Source of the DNA: Porites lobata
Taxonomy: Eukaryota > Cnidaria > Anthozoa > Scleractinia > Poritidae
Assembly: GCA_942486035.1 (NCBI GenBank)
Contig: CALNXK010000033.1
Coordinates: 3,563,001 to 3,627,000, forward strand
Length of the DNA stretch: 64,000 bases
Direction: 5' to 3'
Shown: positions 1 through 12,800 of the stretch, in pieces
Position numbering within the stretch: the stretch's first letter is position 1
Layout of the letters: the number at the start of each line of letters is the position of its first letter
The notes under the pieces: model-generated
What the model was told of the DNA's origin: nothing
Database searches by the model: none
The model's input: the letters and a program-made list of their open reading frames with translations, nothing else
Translations under genes and position numbers: made by a program

Positions 1-628
1 TTATAACCTTGTGCAGTCTTATATGTTAAAAAATCTGCGTAGGACGAGAATGTTGATTTATGATTGCTGACAATCTTGCAGAATTGTATGTAGTAATTTG
101 TCAGACAGTAAATGGCGAAGATAAAGGGAAATCCCAAACAGAACACTTCGGACGTTGTATGACACATTCCGAAAGGTCCTGAATAAAAGGTTCGGCGCTA
201 TTATGGCGAATAACCTTGTCCCTTTGTTGATATTTAAAACGAAAATACAAACTTACACTGACCAAAAAACTGAGGCAAAATTTACAGCTTAAACGTTTGC
301 AAACAAATACTGTTCTGAATACTGGACCGTTGGTTAAACAAGCTTTAGTGACCCTTACACGAGCAAAATCAGACATGTTAGTGGTTCTGTGAAGAAAATC
401 CTGAAGACTGTTCATTACAATGCAAAAACAAACATAGCAGTACTTGAATGTGGTGCCGTTAACTTTTTCAGTGTAATTTTCAAGAATAAAATTACAAAAA
501 GACCTAAGCTTGGACTCTTTTTAAGAGTGAAATCCCTATGGCACGCAACAAACAATGAAATGTTGGGCGATTCACGCTAGGATACAAAACGTCACGCGAT
601 GTTTCCAATTTCGTGTTCTAACACTAAC
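1..628 (-). other. Intron after the SH3 exon; no further exon found
   Basis: I looked for the next trio coding exon (linker towards DH2) and saw no segment with matching phase, acceptor and sensible protein. The minus-strand open frame at 101-415 is cysteine/phenylalanine-rich and has no recognisable domain; treated as chance. Confidence 0.6.
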
Positions 629-890
629 CTTCGCTACTGGACTGCGAGATATCCGAATGTCGTTTCTTTCTCGGATCGCGTTCTTCGGAACGTTTAAGGT
701 TGTTATGAGGCGCCCACCCTTCTGTTGGATTTACTCCTTCAGTCAACAGCAGGCGAACTCGCCATCGTGAACTTCCATGAGGCTTGACAAGAACTTCGAC
801 GAGTTGACCCTTCTTGAGCGAGATTTCCTCGTCGTTGGCTGCTTTGTAGTTCTCAGTCACCGACCAAACGTTGTCATTAAATTCGAGCAC
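629..890 (-). CDS. trio: trio exon: first SH3 domain
   Basis: 87 codons plus one base. It starts VLEFNDNVWSV after a pyrimidine-rich acceptor (ttctcccacaag). The SH3 core reads ENYKAANDEEISLKKGQLVE, VLVKPHG, then EGWAPHNNL, matching the GEF1-side SH3 of Trio/Kalirin (ELTIRRGQTVEVLERPH, AEGLVP). A basic, serine-rich tail follows. The donor is gttagt. If this intron is retained, the next in-frame codon is TAG, which would end the protein right after the SH3. Confidence 0.93.
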
Positions 891-3800
891 CTTGTGGGAG
901 AAAGAAACCAGTTTAATCGGCGTTGTAGCATAAATAATCCAAGGGGCTTTAGGCTGAAGCATGGTTATGCTAATATATGGCTCAGCTTTGTGTACATGGG
1001 GCTCTAGCTATGTTCCACTCCAGCGCACTGGAATGGGAAACATGTTCGATTTTATCACGAGATATAATCGCCCGTCGGAAAAGTCTCACAATTACTTCGT
1101 AAATTAAAAGAAAAAGCGGCTCTAATAGAGGCTGAGTGAGCCGTTATCTCTCACTGAAATCCCTTCTTACTAAAATCCGTGAAGGCTTTGTTACATTTAG
1201 CAAAGGAATGCTTGCAAAAAGCTACAGTAGCAGACAACACAACCACAGCGCATTCGTTGGTAAGATGCTTGATAAACTAGCGCAAAGACAAGGCGCAGAG
1301 TAAATAAAAACGTTCTCAATCGTATAGAGAGATAAATTGTTACAATTCATTTTAGCCTGGACTGTAAGAACGGCTGAACAGGCTTTATTTTATTAAGTAT
1401 AACGCCAGGGCATCAAGGTCTGTCCTCTACGAGTGCGCTTTGAAAGATACGGGAATTTCATCACAGTGGCCAAAAAGAAAAGTTCGCCAAAAAAAATCCC
1501 AAAGTCAGTTTATAAAATCCTAAGACATGAAAAATACCATGCAAAAATTCGGCAAAAGAGGTTTCATTTGAGTGGTAAATCCACTGGATTCTGTCCAAAA
1601 ATTTAAAAGTTACAATGGCGAATCATCTTCTAATAACTCGATCAAAATTACATGTATTAGATAACTTCAGACACAACAAACGCACCCTTAGTTCGACAGC
1701 TTGAATCTAATGGTAGCGGGTCTACAAAAAGCTGTTACGTTCGATTAAAACACATTTAACAGCACTTTGGGAGAGGAAATTTCGAGAATGAAAATTTATT
1801 TTTAGACAAAACAATTGTAAAATATAGACAAACACAATTGCACACAGACAGTAGTATCTATTATAAAATGCAAATCAAAGAAAATTCAACCGCTTAGCTA
1901 AATCACGACAAAAACTCTAACTTAAACACTTTAGTTGCTCTTTTTCCCCCTCCTCAAATTCCATTTAAATACATAGTAGTTTTTGACTCTTAAGTACTTG
2001 GAGAAATGTTAAGGAACAATTAAATCAGCTGTGAGTTATTCACAGTACTTGAGTGCTTATTTACTCTATAAACTAACGGCAAGCTAAACAAAGTGATCAT
2101 GCAATTTGAATCGACATGAAAACGATCAATCAAGAAAAAAAAAGTATTGAAGCCTTCGATTGATCGAATTTCTGTGGAGCATAATTTTAAAAACTGCCAC
2201 TTGAAATAATATCGAAGAAATTCAATTAACGCCTGAAACTGTATAAATATAAAATATTAGATGATTTAATATAATATCAGCTTTCGGCCCGGCGGAGCAG
2301 TAACCATTCTTTCGTCTCGGTCGTAGAGTGACCGAACAAACCGTTTGTGTTATTATTACTGAAAATGAAAGTGTTTAGACACATTCTTCACAAGTAAAAT
2401 AAAGAAAAGCTTTGCACAGTATCAAAACTGAAAGCATTGTTGACCACACTTATTATTAAAAGTAGACCTCAAGTTCTAAGTGATCTAGACTGATGGTGAA
2501 ATTGTCTCTAAGCTGAAATAAACGCTGGAAAGTTAAGCAGTGTTAACACTTGTTTTGACAGTTCTTGCAGGCCGGATTTACAGAAGGCAAGCGGGTCTTA
2601 GCACCTCACGCAAGATAAAAATGTGATAGACTCGAGACTGTCATGACGGAAAACGCAAACTCTGAATCTATTATTTCCTCTAGTAGATAAACGCTTTTTT
2701 ACGAGGAAGTTAATCAGCAAACTAATCTTACATTAGAAAGCTATACCAAACCACAAGGATTGTCATAAGCTTTTAAGCGCGACTCGCCAAACGTCAAACA
2801 CGAATTCGTGGTCGGTTCTACGAGCACATCACCGCAATTTCGACTGTTACACTATCTCTAGGGCGCGAACAAAATACGATAGAATCACGGTTTGCCGCGA
2901 AGGATATACCCCACTGTTTGTAACAAAAGACGAGAAATAGGGCATGAAATGAAAGGACGGTGGTTACCTTGCGATCCATGGACATGATCTGTTTTTCCAG
3001 TACCAATGGTAACGTGTTTCCTCGCCTGTATATCCGTCTTACACGAGAACTGTCCATGTTTCATTACCGACCGATTCAAGATGGCGACCGGAAAATCAGC
3101 AAAACATGACCATGATATCTGGAACATTTCAGGCCGCAGAAAAATAAATCTCTTATCGCCTGTGTCGTCATCAAGAGGAGTTTGATGGTCACGTTTGGTT
3201 GTAGTTCATAAAGGGAAGTCCGTTTCGCGTTTATTTGGGGATAATAACGAACGTGTTGCGGAACAAGGCAACTGTCTTCTTTAAAAACTTCACCGCTTCT
3301 AAACTTCTCCTGATTCGGCCAATTGCGCATTCTTTGTCGCGGTGCTAGAACGTGCGAAAGAAGCGTGACCAGTCACGTTGCAGGCGGTGTAAGGAAAAAT
3401 GAACATAATGGCATGGGCGTTTCAAGGGATCTCTATTGCAAATTAAGCGTTTAAGGAGCTTTGAGCGTAAACGACTTTACTCAGCTGTAATAAACGACAG
3501 ATGAACGCCTATTGGTAGTTTAAATCTTATTTTGAAAGCGACGCGAAATATTTGGCTCTCTTGACGATTTATTGAAAAAGTTGAAGTGTGTTATTGTCGC
3601 GCCCACGCGCGCGATCGCCAGTCCTTTTTAACATGGCACGAGACAAAGGGATGAATACGACTTCCGGTAATGTCACCCTTTTCGGTAGAACTTTTACATG
3701 GTTAGATGTATAACTTAGCTTTTACAGCCGAAATTTCGTGATTTTTCACTTTTCCACTGTTAACGGTGAAGGGAATAGTACTTTTCCCTTACAATATCCC

Positions 3801-6800
3801 CCCCAGGGGGGGAGGGGCTACTTCCTAGTAATAGGTTTTATAGGGATGTGCCGCTGGATGGGGTCGCATTTTCACGACTGGATTGACCATAATGTGGTTG
3901 CATTTTCATTAGAGTACTAGAAAAGGATCACACGTTTTCGGGATTTGGGGGATCAGAAAATTCAGAATTTCTACATCATTGAGTTTATCCAATGTGTCAA
4001 TTCATTTCAGAATGACCTAGTTGAAAGGCTTTTTAACGCACAACCAGAAGTTACTAAGTTGGGATCGCGAAAAGTCATTTTCCCAAAAGTGACTAAGATG
4101 GGGTCTATATTTGGCCACAGAATAGACTATGATGGAGTAGGGGTTCTGATAGGCTAGCGGCACATACCCAGCAAAAATTAACCCAATTAATCCCCCGGAC
4201 AATGTCATTGTCTCCCACAACCAGAACTGCATAAAAGCAGAGAAATCGGCCCCGGTATTACAGAAATTTGTCCTCAAATTATAACTGTTCCTAGTTTTAT
4301 GAATATATGTCGTGTCTCTGCTGTCGCCACAGGAAGTTGTCCTCAGATTATAACTGTTCCTGGTTTTATGACTTTTTGTCGTGTTTCTGCTTTTACCACA
4401 GGAAGTTGTCCTTAAATTAGAAGTTTTGTAACTCCTTCTAGATTGCTAGATTAACGTCAAAACGGTTTGTCGTGTACTGTTTCTGGCGTTTTTCCAACTG
4501 TTGCCCAGCTACAAGAAAAGTACTGAAGCATTCAAAGGAACGCAGTCATGTAAAAGATTAGAAGTGCGAAGTGCAGGGAGGAAAAAACGCACAAAAATCT
4601 CTAACAACATGTGCTAAACATCACAAAGTACTTGGTACGACGTACAAATGTGTTGATTAATTCGTTTAATTGCGTTCTCTACGAACTCGAAAAGTAAACA
4701 AGTCGTAACAAAATTACGAACAAAATAATTTCACACGTTAAGGACCTGAAAAGCTAAATAGAAGCTAAAAAATACGAGGAGAGAGATGAAAAGGCGATTT
4801 CCGAGTTCCACAAAACCTCACTTTCGAAACGCGGCTGAGTGCAAAGCTTTTCTCATGATAATGAGTTTCTTTTGCATGAGAATGAAAAATCATTTTAACA
4901 GCAATGGTTTCGTACTTAGCCTCGCTTTGAAACAGAGGCTTGGAGCAACTCGGAAATGGCCCATTGAAGTTTCCCTTCATTTTGCTCAGCACTGATTATC
5001 TTACCTTTCCCTCAGGAAAGATGTCAAAATCACCAGTGTCATCTTCAATAACACCACTTTCCCTACAAATATTAGAAAATAAAGCATTCATATGGTTTCA
5101 TTTCAAACGCAAGCAAAGAAGACCTAACGCCGATTCACAAACTAGGCTACAGTTTCGTACTGAGGGTCTGCTGGCGTTTTGGTCAGCGGGGCGACGCCAG
5201 GCAAGTTGCTGGCCCCGTCTCGCTGACCAAAAAGCCAGAAGACTCTGGGTACAAGATGGAATAGACTACTGTTCATACCGGTCAGCGGCCTTTTCCTCGC
5301 GGCTTCTGATAGTCGTTGGTGTGGTAACAGATCCCGTGGAGCTTGTGATTGAACCCTCTGCAGAAAGATTTCAAAATAAGTCACATATATTGACCACAAT
5401 CACAAGTAACTGTCGACTGATTTCTCTACCTCAGTGACCACAGTAATTAACTCTGTTCTCTGACTTCTCAATTGGAATTTGTGACGGAAAATTCGTGTAG
5501 GTTACCCTCATTACTGAAAATAGAATTGTTAGAACTTCTTTGGCTAACTAGTCATTACCATACTTCACTTGCCAGTCGAAAACTTAATTCTATGTAAGAA
5601 GGGCTAACGTGGATCCCCTCAGCTGGGTGTTAGAGATTCAACTCAATTCAATATAGCGGCCTACGCCTCTCTTGGTCGACATCACAGTGATGGGCTGCGC
5701 CGGCTCAGCTGAGGTAACTCTTGTCCCATTTTTCACTCCATGTAGACAGAATTGCTAGTGTTAAGTTGAGGATTATGGCTATGCGACACTTCGTGATGAC
5801 AATCATAATTAGCATGAATCTTATTACCGTATTTATTCCAATAAGCGCCCAACCTCGAATTAGCGCCCACCTCGAATAAGCGCCCACCCAACTCCACTCC
5901 CTCCCACAAAAACTCCAATAAGAGATACTAAGAGACCCTCCCGAAGACGGAGTTTTCTTCAGAGTATTTTACAGAAACCTTGCTTTGCCACGTCTTCGCT
6001 TTCTGTAAGTAGCATTTACTGTTTTGTTGCAAAATATACTACTACACTTGCTGAGAATGGTGAAAATTTAATAAGCGTCCAGCCTCGAATAAGCGCCCAC
6101 CTCGAATAAGCGCCCACTCTCAAGGTCCAAAAATTTAATGAGCGCCAGAGCGGTTAATCGAATAAATACGGTAACTTGCAAGCCTCAGACATAATAATCT
6201 GGTGTTTGCCAGTGCTATACACTTTATAAGGCACCTATCTGTAATGTTTTCCGCTGTGTTAGTTGACACCCATAGCTAAGTGTTGCGAGGTTGTCTGGTG
6301 TACAGAAAGTCAATAGTCACAATACACTTACTTCTTTCTTGCAGAGTACCAAATTGGAACTGTTGAATCACTTCCCGTAATTCCTTGACCCAAAGTAATT
6401 TAGTATCCAAAGATCTTGCCTGGAAAAGAAAATTGATTCCATTCATAATGTTACTTTGTTCCCATAATCACTGAAAAGGGTTGTCTAATTCGATCTATTA
6501 AACGCCAATTTGGAGTGCATCTTCACCAAGAGGACATGAGCAATGTTAGTGGAAATATGCTCAAAAAGCGATTTAGTGAGATTTAAGTGCCGTTACTTAA
6601 CCTTCCTGAATCTGGCTTCCTGGCATCTTTAACCTATTCGCCACTTTCACGTCTCCCATAATGGACCTTATTTTGCCCCAAAAATTTTGCATAAACATTC
6701 TTTTCAGTTTCTCTTGGGATTATACCCCGCCAGGAGAGAACTGGGCAAACTCATATAATGTTGTTTCCGTAGAGTACAAGTTGTTCAGCCACTGTGCATG

Positions 6801-9800
6801 TTAACTGTAGGCTCACCTTGATGACGCGTTTGTCTTCTGACTGAGGTGGTTTCCCAGTCCACACCGCGAACTTACAAGAGTCTTCAGCGACATGCTCCGT
6901 TACTCCTAACTCAAAAGTCTGCCACAAAAATCAAACGTGAAAGAGCAATAAGTTCCACAAAGCAGTAAACTACACACTTTACGATATAAAGAAACTGGTG
7001 AAGAGCTATCACTGAGACGTCGAGCTGTCTCAAGTCTCAAACGTCATCAATATCAATTTTCTCCTGACAAAATCAATACATCTCCAAGAGTAAACTTTGT
7101 GAGAGCGAATAAATTGATGATTAATGAGAAAATGATTTGATCCTTTATCAGATTCTCTCAACTAATTCTTACAGGAAATGAGTGGAGATCAGTTTGGAGA
7201 ATTTGCAAGTGGATGTTGGGCCTTAAAGAGCGCATCAGAAACTTTAAAAGACCGTTTGTTAAGAATTCAAACTCTTCGCTTAAAGCTAGCATTGCCTCGT
7301 TTTTTCACCTACCTTTATTTTGTTCTTGTACAAATACTTGATCTTTCCTTCAGGGTCTTTTGTTTCCTTGCTGAAAAGAAGCGCTTGCTCGAATAGAAAA
7401 ATATGACGCTCTTTGCCTTTTCGTCTGAGTTGCTTTGGGTCAAAAACGGTAAACGAGTCCTGAAAGATAACATTTGTTTTTTTAATTTCCTGACATGTCG
7501 CTTAATACTTTCAAGGTCAACATATTCAAGGGAGGGTGGGAAGGAGGGGTGGAATCTCTTTCAAAGTGCAAACATATCGGCTCGTAGGGACTGATGTGTT
7601 TGCACCTCGAAAGAACTTGACCTTCTTCCACTTATCATTCCCACCAAAGGTGCTGCTTGCAATAGACTTTACCCTTTTCAGATGCCTCGCAAGTCTTTAA
7701 AACCTCTAATTTCATTGGACCCTGTATGTCGCATATCTTTTGTTTTGGGGATAGCTTCCACTGTTTACCTTGTTCGTCTATAGCTTTCCCAATGAACCAA
7801 TACTGTGAGCCCGGCTGTGAGGACTTGTTAAAGCTGCAAGGCCCTTACCCTTTAGGTTACAGATGTATATAGGTAGTACCCCCCTCCCTCCTCCCCCTCA
7901 ACGTTCTCTCCAATTCCTCCCTCCTGAGTCAGGATTTTGACAGGTTAATAGATTCGTGACCGGAAACCTGTGGCCAGATCAAAACGTATTCCAACAAGAA
8001 GAAAACACAAAATAACGGCGACTTCCGTTCGCGACAAATGTCTTGCCATACCACATCTTTTCTTTTCCACAGGAAGGGCGCGCGCCCACACACGTTATAT
8101 AACACCGTAGCGCCCGGTCAAATTGTATCAACATGAAAGGAAGTTTGGTGATAAATGAACCGCATGGCGGAAATATTCGACTTCAATATGCGAAGAAAAC
8201 AGGTTTGCAAAAGAAAGGATAATGAAAAATCAAAAGAAAATCTCCACGCACCTGTAATATTACTTTTCCTAAGGAATCTATGTTTTCCTAAAGACGTAAG
8301 GAAAGAAAAGCAGGTTAATCTAACAAAGCAAAATAACCCTAACACACTAATACCCGAGTGTTCAGCATCTAAATTCTCCTGCTAATATTGCTGTTAAGGT
8401 AATCAGAGATGTAATTGGAGTTAAGAACAAAATTTTCCAAGATAAATTCTTTTCAGTGACATTAAAACAAGCATGAGAAACATGTATGAACAAGAAAGTA
8501 GAACCAGGAATTTAATATCGGCAGGGACTTACGTCATATCCGTGCAACATATTCACATACATAGCATCGTTCGCTCGGCGTGGCACGCTGAGCATCACAT
8601 CCAAACCGGCCTGAATTCGAAAAAAGAGAAGAAATTGCTCATTAGTTCCGCTTTATAAAGCGTTTATTATTTTTTACAGTACCCGCTGAAGTAAGAGCCC
8701 AAATTATTCACTAAAAATATTCTTAAGAAATCAAAGAAACTGTAGATATATTTAGTGCAAACTGAAAACGACTTTGACTGTTTTCTTGGACGTTCCACAA
8801 CTCAGCTTTCCTGGAGTGCCTTATGCTTTTTGAAATTTGTCATTCAATTCTATCTTTTTGCCTAGAACTTAACGCCATACTTGCATGAAAAAAGTATCAT
8901 TAATACAAAAGGATGTGTCGTTAAAACCACATCACTTCTATAACAGAATTCGTGCTACCATCATCATCATTATTAAAAATTTTGTTTTTCGTGGTTACAA
9001 TTTGTTAATCAAATTCCGCACACATATAAATAAGACGAACATCAGTCACGCAAGCAAGGCGATAAAAAGGCAAACAATTTCTTTTCATTCACACCATTGA
9101 ATGGATTATGAAGCAATATTATTTCAATTGTTCAATCAGTGTTTCAAAGTAGCTGCATGATCCACAAAACGGTTGACAGTGACTGGCTTTCCAGTAGCGT
9201 TTAAAATTCCGTTTACGGAAAAGAAGAAGCCACAGATTAAAGAAAACTACAGCAAAATTAAAACAAATGCCTGAATAAACAAACTTGAGCTGGATTTGCA
9301 TACCTGTAGACTAGTTTGGGAGCCTTCTTCACAGCATGTTAACAGATCCTAAAAATGGAAAACTTAGGTGGGTTATGAATTCTCTTTTTTTCCCCGGCAC
9401 AAAAGGGCAGCTTGAAGTCTTATTATGAGGGACTGTTTATCGACTAAACTACATATCAGAACACGCAATAAAATGATTGGGGGACTTGAAAACTTGATTC
9501 AACAACAAATCGTCTGTTTCATTAACTGAAGAATGCGACTAACTGCTTTACACAAATTACACTATATATACTTTAATTAAGACCAATTTACTGCATAGTT
9601 AAATTACTCCATGCGACCTCTTTGATAAGCTGGCAATTCGCGCGCGGTGTAGAGCTTCAAAAAATTCAACTTTATGGCCTCTAAGTTGACCTATATTAAG
9701 TTCGAGGTTTTGAATGTAAAAGATCATCTTTCTATTCGATAAGAGCTCGATTTTAAAGATGCCGAGGACAATTGCTTGGGAGAGAATAACTTTTACCAAC

Positions 9801-12800
9801 CCAGATGGTCGAGAAAAGACATAAGAGCAAAACTACTGAAGGTTGACTTTTTTAATTCTAAATCGAGTTCCGGCGAGATGATTAGTCATTGAATCTGGGG
9901 ACGAAATCCTAGGGTGTTACCCTTAAAATAAAACCTTTTTGGCTGAACTTTAATGTAACATTATTTATTTCCTGAGACTGCACAATTCTACATTTGGATT
10001 TTTTTTGCAGTTATTGTTATTTTTACCATTGTTAGAATAGAAAGGCAAATGTACAAAACTCACCTTCAAAAGTAGTTGGTATTTTGTTATTCTTTGAACA
10101 GGTTTGATAAGATACGCCGATATGGATAATCCGTGGCCATAACTAGCTTGAAGGTCCTAAATCAAACACATTTAACAAAACATTGAAAATTATTGCACGA
10201 ACAGTCAGACATGAATCGATAAATAAATGGGTTGCCCAAAAATAAACATAGGCGATCTTAAGATATGGGCTCCACAATGCCAAAAAAATTTGCATGAGAA
10301 AAGGCAGAACATACCAAAACAAAACCATTTCGTTATTACAATCAACTGTTCACTCACCGCAAAGAAATTTCCACCATGTTCGATAAGAAGAGAGTTAGAG
10401 AAGGGCTTATTCTTGCAGTAAGCGACGTACATAGAAACGAATGATTCACCCTGTTGAGGAGAAATATTATTTGAATATTCTAGTTAATCAACCATAAAAC
10501 GTAACAAAATTCAGTGGCCAATGAATGTGGAAAATGAAATCCTGTAAGTGACCTTTGAGTGAGAGCTATGAGCAGAACATTCCTGTAGCACTGTTTATTA
10601 CGATTCACAATATTATTGTAGCCTTTTCGCCTCTAAAGGAAATCCTTAACCCTTGAAGTCCCTAGTGAGACCAACATAAACTTTCTCGTAAAGATAACAA
10701 CACATTGTCAAGAGAAATAGTTAGGAGAATTAATGAAATGATCACCTTACGGAAAATGCTTTGATCTTTTCTCAAATTCTCCTGACTAGTTCTTTAAGGA
10801 AATGTATGGAGATCAACGCTTACATCCTTAACAAAGACATCTCAAATAAAAGCTACTGAGCATTTCTTTCCAGTGTTTCTCTTTAGTATACTTTGCAAGG
10901 TAGTGATGACTTAAAATAACATACCCATTCTTGAAATGATTCTCCGACGTCTTCAGGGTTTGTTTCATATTTCTCTAAAGCTTGCAAGAAAGTGCTGTAA
11001 AACAACAATCAGTATAAGAATCTTGAGAAATCCTTCTCTCTGACCCAACTTTAATACTAACAGTCTAACTTCCCACTTCGGGCAAAATGTTGAGTTAGGG
11101 GAGGGGTAGGTGGGTTCCTTCCTCCGGGGGAGGGCGCTGGGGGTAGAGATTGTGTGTTTGTAATAGTGGGAATCCTTAACAAGTATTTATAGTATAGGCA
11201 ATCACTTTAACCCGCGTCGCAGACATTCTAAATCCCCGATTTATTTTACAGTGATTTTGTTAGAACACCTCTGCGTCCTGCGTCCCTGACGCATACAAAT
11301 CCCCAAATAATTCATGGCATTCGTCCCGTAGGGCGCAAAGATCGATCGATCGGTCTTAACCCTTTAAACCCAAAGATCAAAATTTGAATTCTCATTTGTT
11401 GCCCCTATTCATATCCTACAGAGGAAGTGAGGAGAAGTTGATAAAATATTTTCATTATGTCCGTAATTCTCCTGACCACTCTGTTTTACCAGGCATTGAT
11501 ATTACGACGAGAAATTTGACACTGATCACTCCGACGGATTAAAGGGTTAAGACGTCTTCGTAGGAAAATCCTGTTAGTGTTATTTCTGTAGCCGTTCTTA
11601 TGGCGGTTGTATAACGACACATATTTTTTTTAGTCTTCGTTGTGCTTTACAATGGAATGAGTATACTTTTATTTCAGTAAATTTTAATACAGAGTTGTGG
11701 AGTCTGTCTGCAGCTTAACCCTTTAAGTCCCAATATCCACATACAAATTCTCCAAACTGGTCTCCGTACATTTCCTTGAAGAATTATTTGTGAGAATTTG
11801 GTAAAAGATCAAATATTTTTCTCTCTGTGATCATTTTGTTAATTCTCATAGACTTTGTTCATGATAGTCTATGGATATCGTTAGGAGAAAATTGATCTTG
11901 AGCACTAATGGGACTTAAAGGGTTAACTGTCTGGTTGCATAAAGGACCAAGCATTTTCCGCCTAGGACTCACTGTTTTTAAAAACTGTGCCTGAATGATT
12001 CTGGACTGGGACTCATAATTTTTCACAAGTTGAGTCTCAGTACTCACCATGGCTGTTTGTGACAAAATCACTGTATATATCGAGTTCTCGGAACATTATA
12101 CGTTTCTGGGAAACTGCCCACCTACCCCTAAGCCAACATTTTGTCCTAAGTGAGAAGTAAGTGCTAATGTTGGGTTAGGGGAGGGGTAGGTAGGCAGTTT
12201 CCCAGAAACTGACAAGTCTGGCTGCAACGCAGGCCACAGTCACTTCAGATCTACCCTGGGTACCAGAGGTTTTTCTCGCGTGCGGCGGGAATTTTCGGTG
12301 TTGGCCGAAGGCCGACGCCACGAGCGACCTGAAACCGCGCTAGAAAAGTCTCTGGCACCCAGGGTACTTCAGATCTTAATGTAGGTCATGAATTATTGCT
12401 GTCACTAATAACGTGAAGCTCCAGAGCAAGGTGCCATAAGTCATGAGGCTGTAAGAAAACGTACAAAGTAAGGAGCGTCAAAAACGCTCACGTACACGTA
12501 CTTGTTATGGAAGTCAAAAATGTCCTCAATATTGCCAAATATAATGCTTTCTTTTCCTGCAAGGCCTGATGGGACATCTGGATTGTTCATCATCGCCGTC
12601 ATGTAGTCCTTAACGAAATAAACAAAATAATCCTTCAGAAAAATGAAATATGAAATCTGAGTGTCTGAGTTTGGACTTTGCAGCGACGGCGCTGGTATAC
12701 TTTATACCTGAAATTCAAAGCAAGTGATATACCGAATACCCGTATTTAAGCTGCAATACACCGTATACCCGATTTAAAAAGTCCCTGTATACCGTATACC

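Larger units (their letters stand above)
2750..3700. promoter_or_regulatory. CpG-richer region, candidate bidirectional internal promoter
   Basis: CpG words are dense from about 2770 to 3690 compared with flanking introns (for example cgcgcccacgcgcgcgatcg near 3600 and an ETS-like acttccggt near 3660). A caagATGGCGACC start motif lies on the plus strand at 3077-3089, and the candidate minus-strand first exon starts 24 bp away at 3057. That arrangement is typical of a CpG bidirectional promoter. Confidence 0.4.

Noticed and set aside
101..415. 104-codon minus-strand ORF just below the SH3 exon, as the next trio exon or 3' end
   Set aside because: No fit to the family, wrong phase and no matching acceptor.
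4940..5437. 165-codon plus-strand ORF
   Set aside because: It is the antisense shadow of the two linker exons and their intron; residues show no conserved domain.
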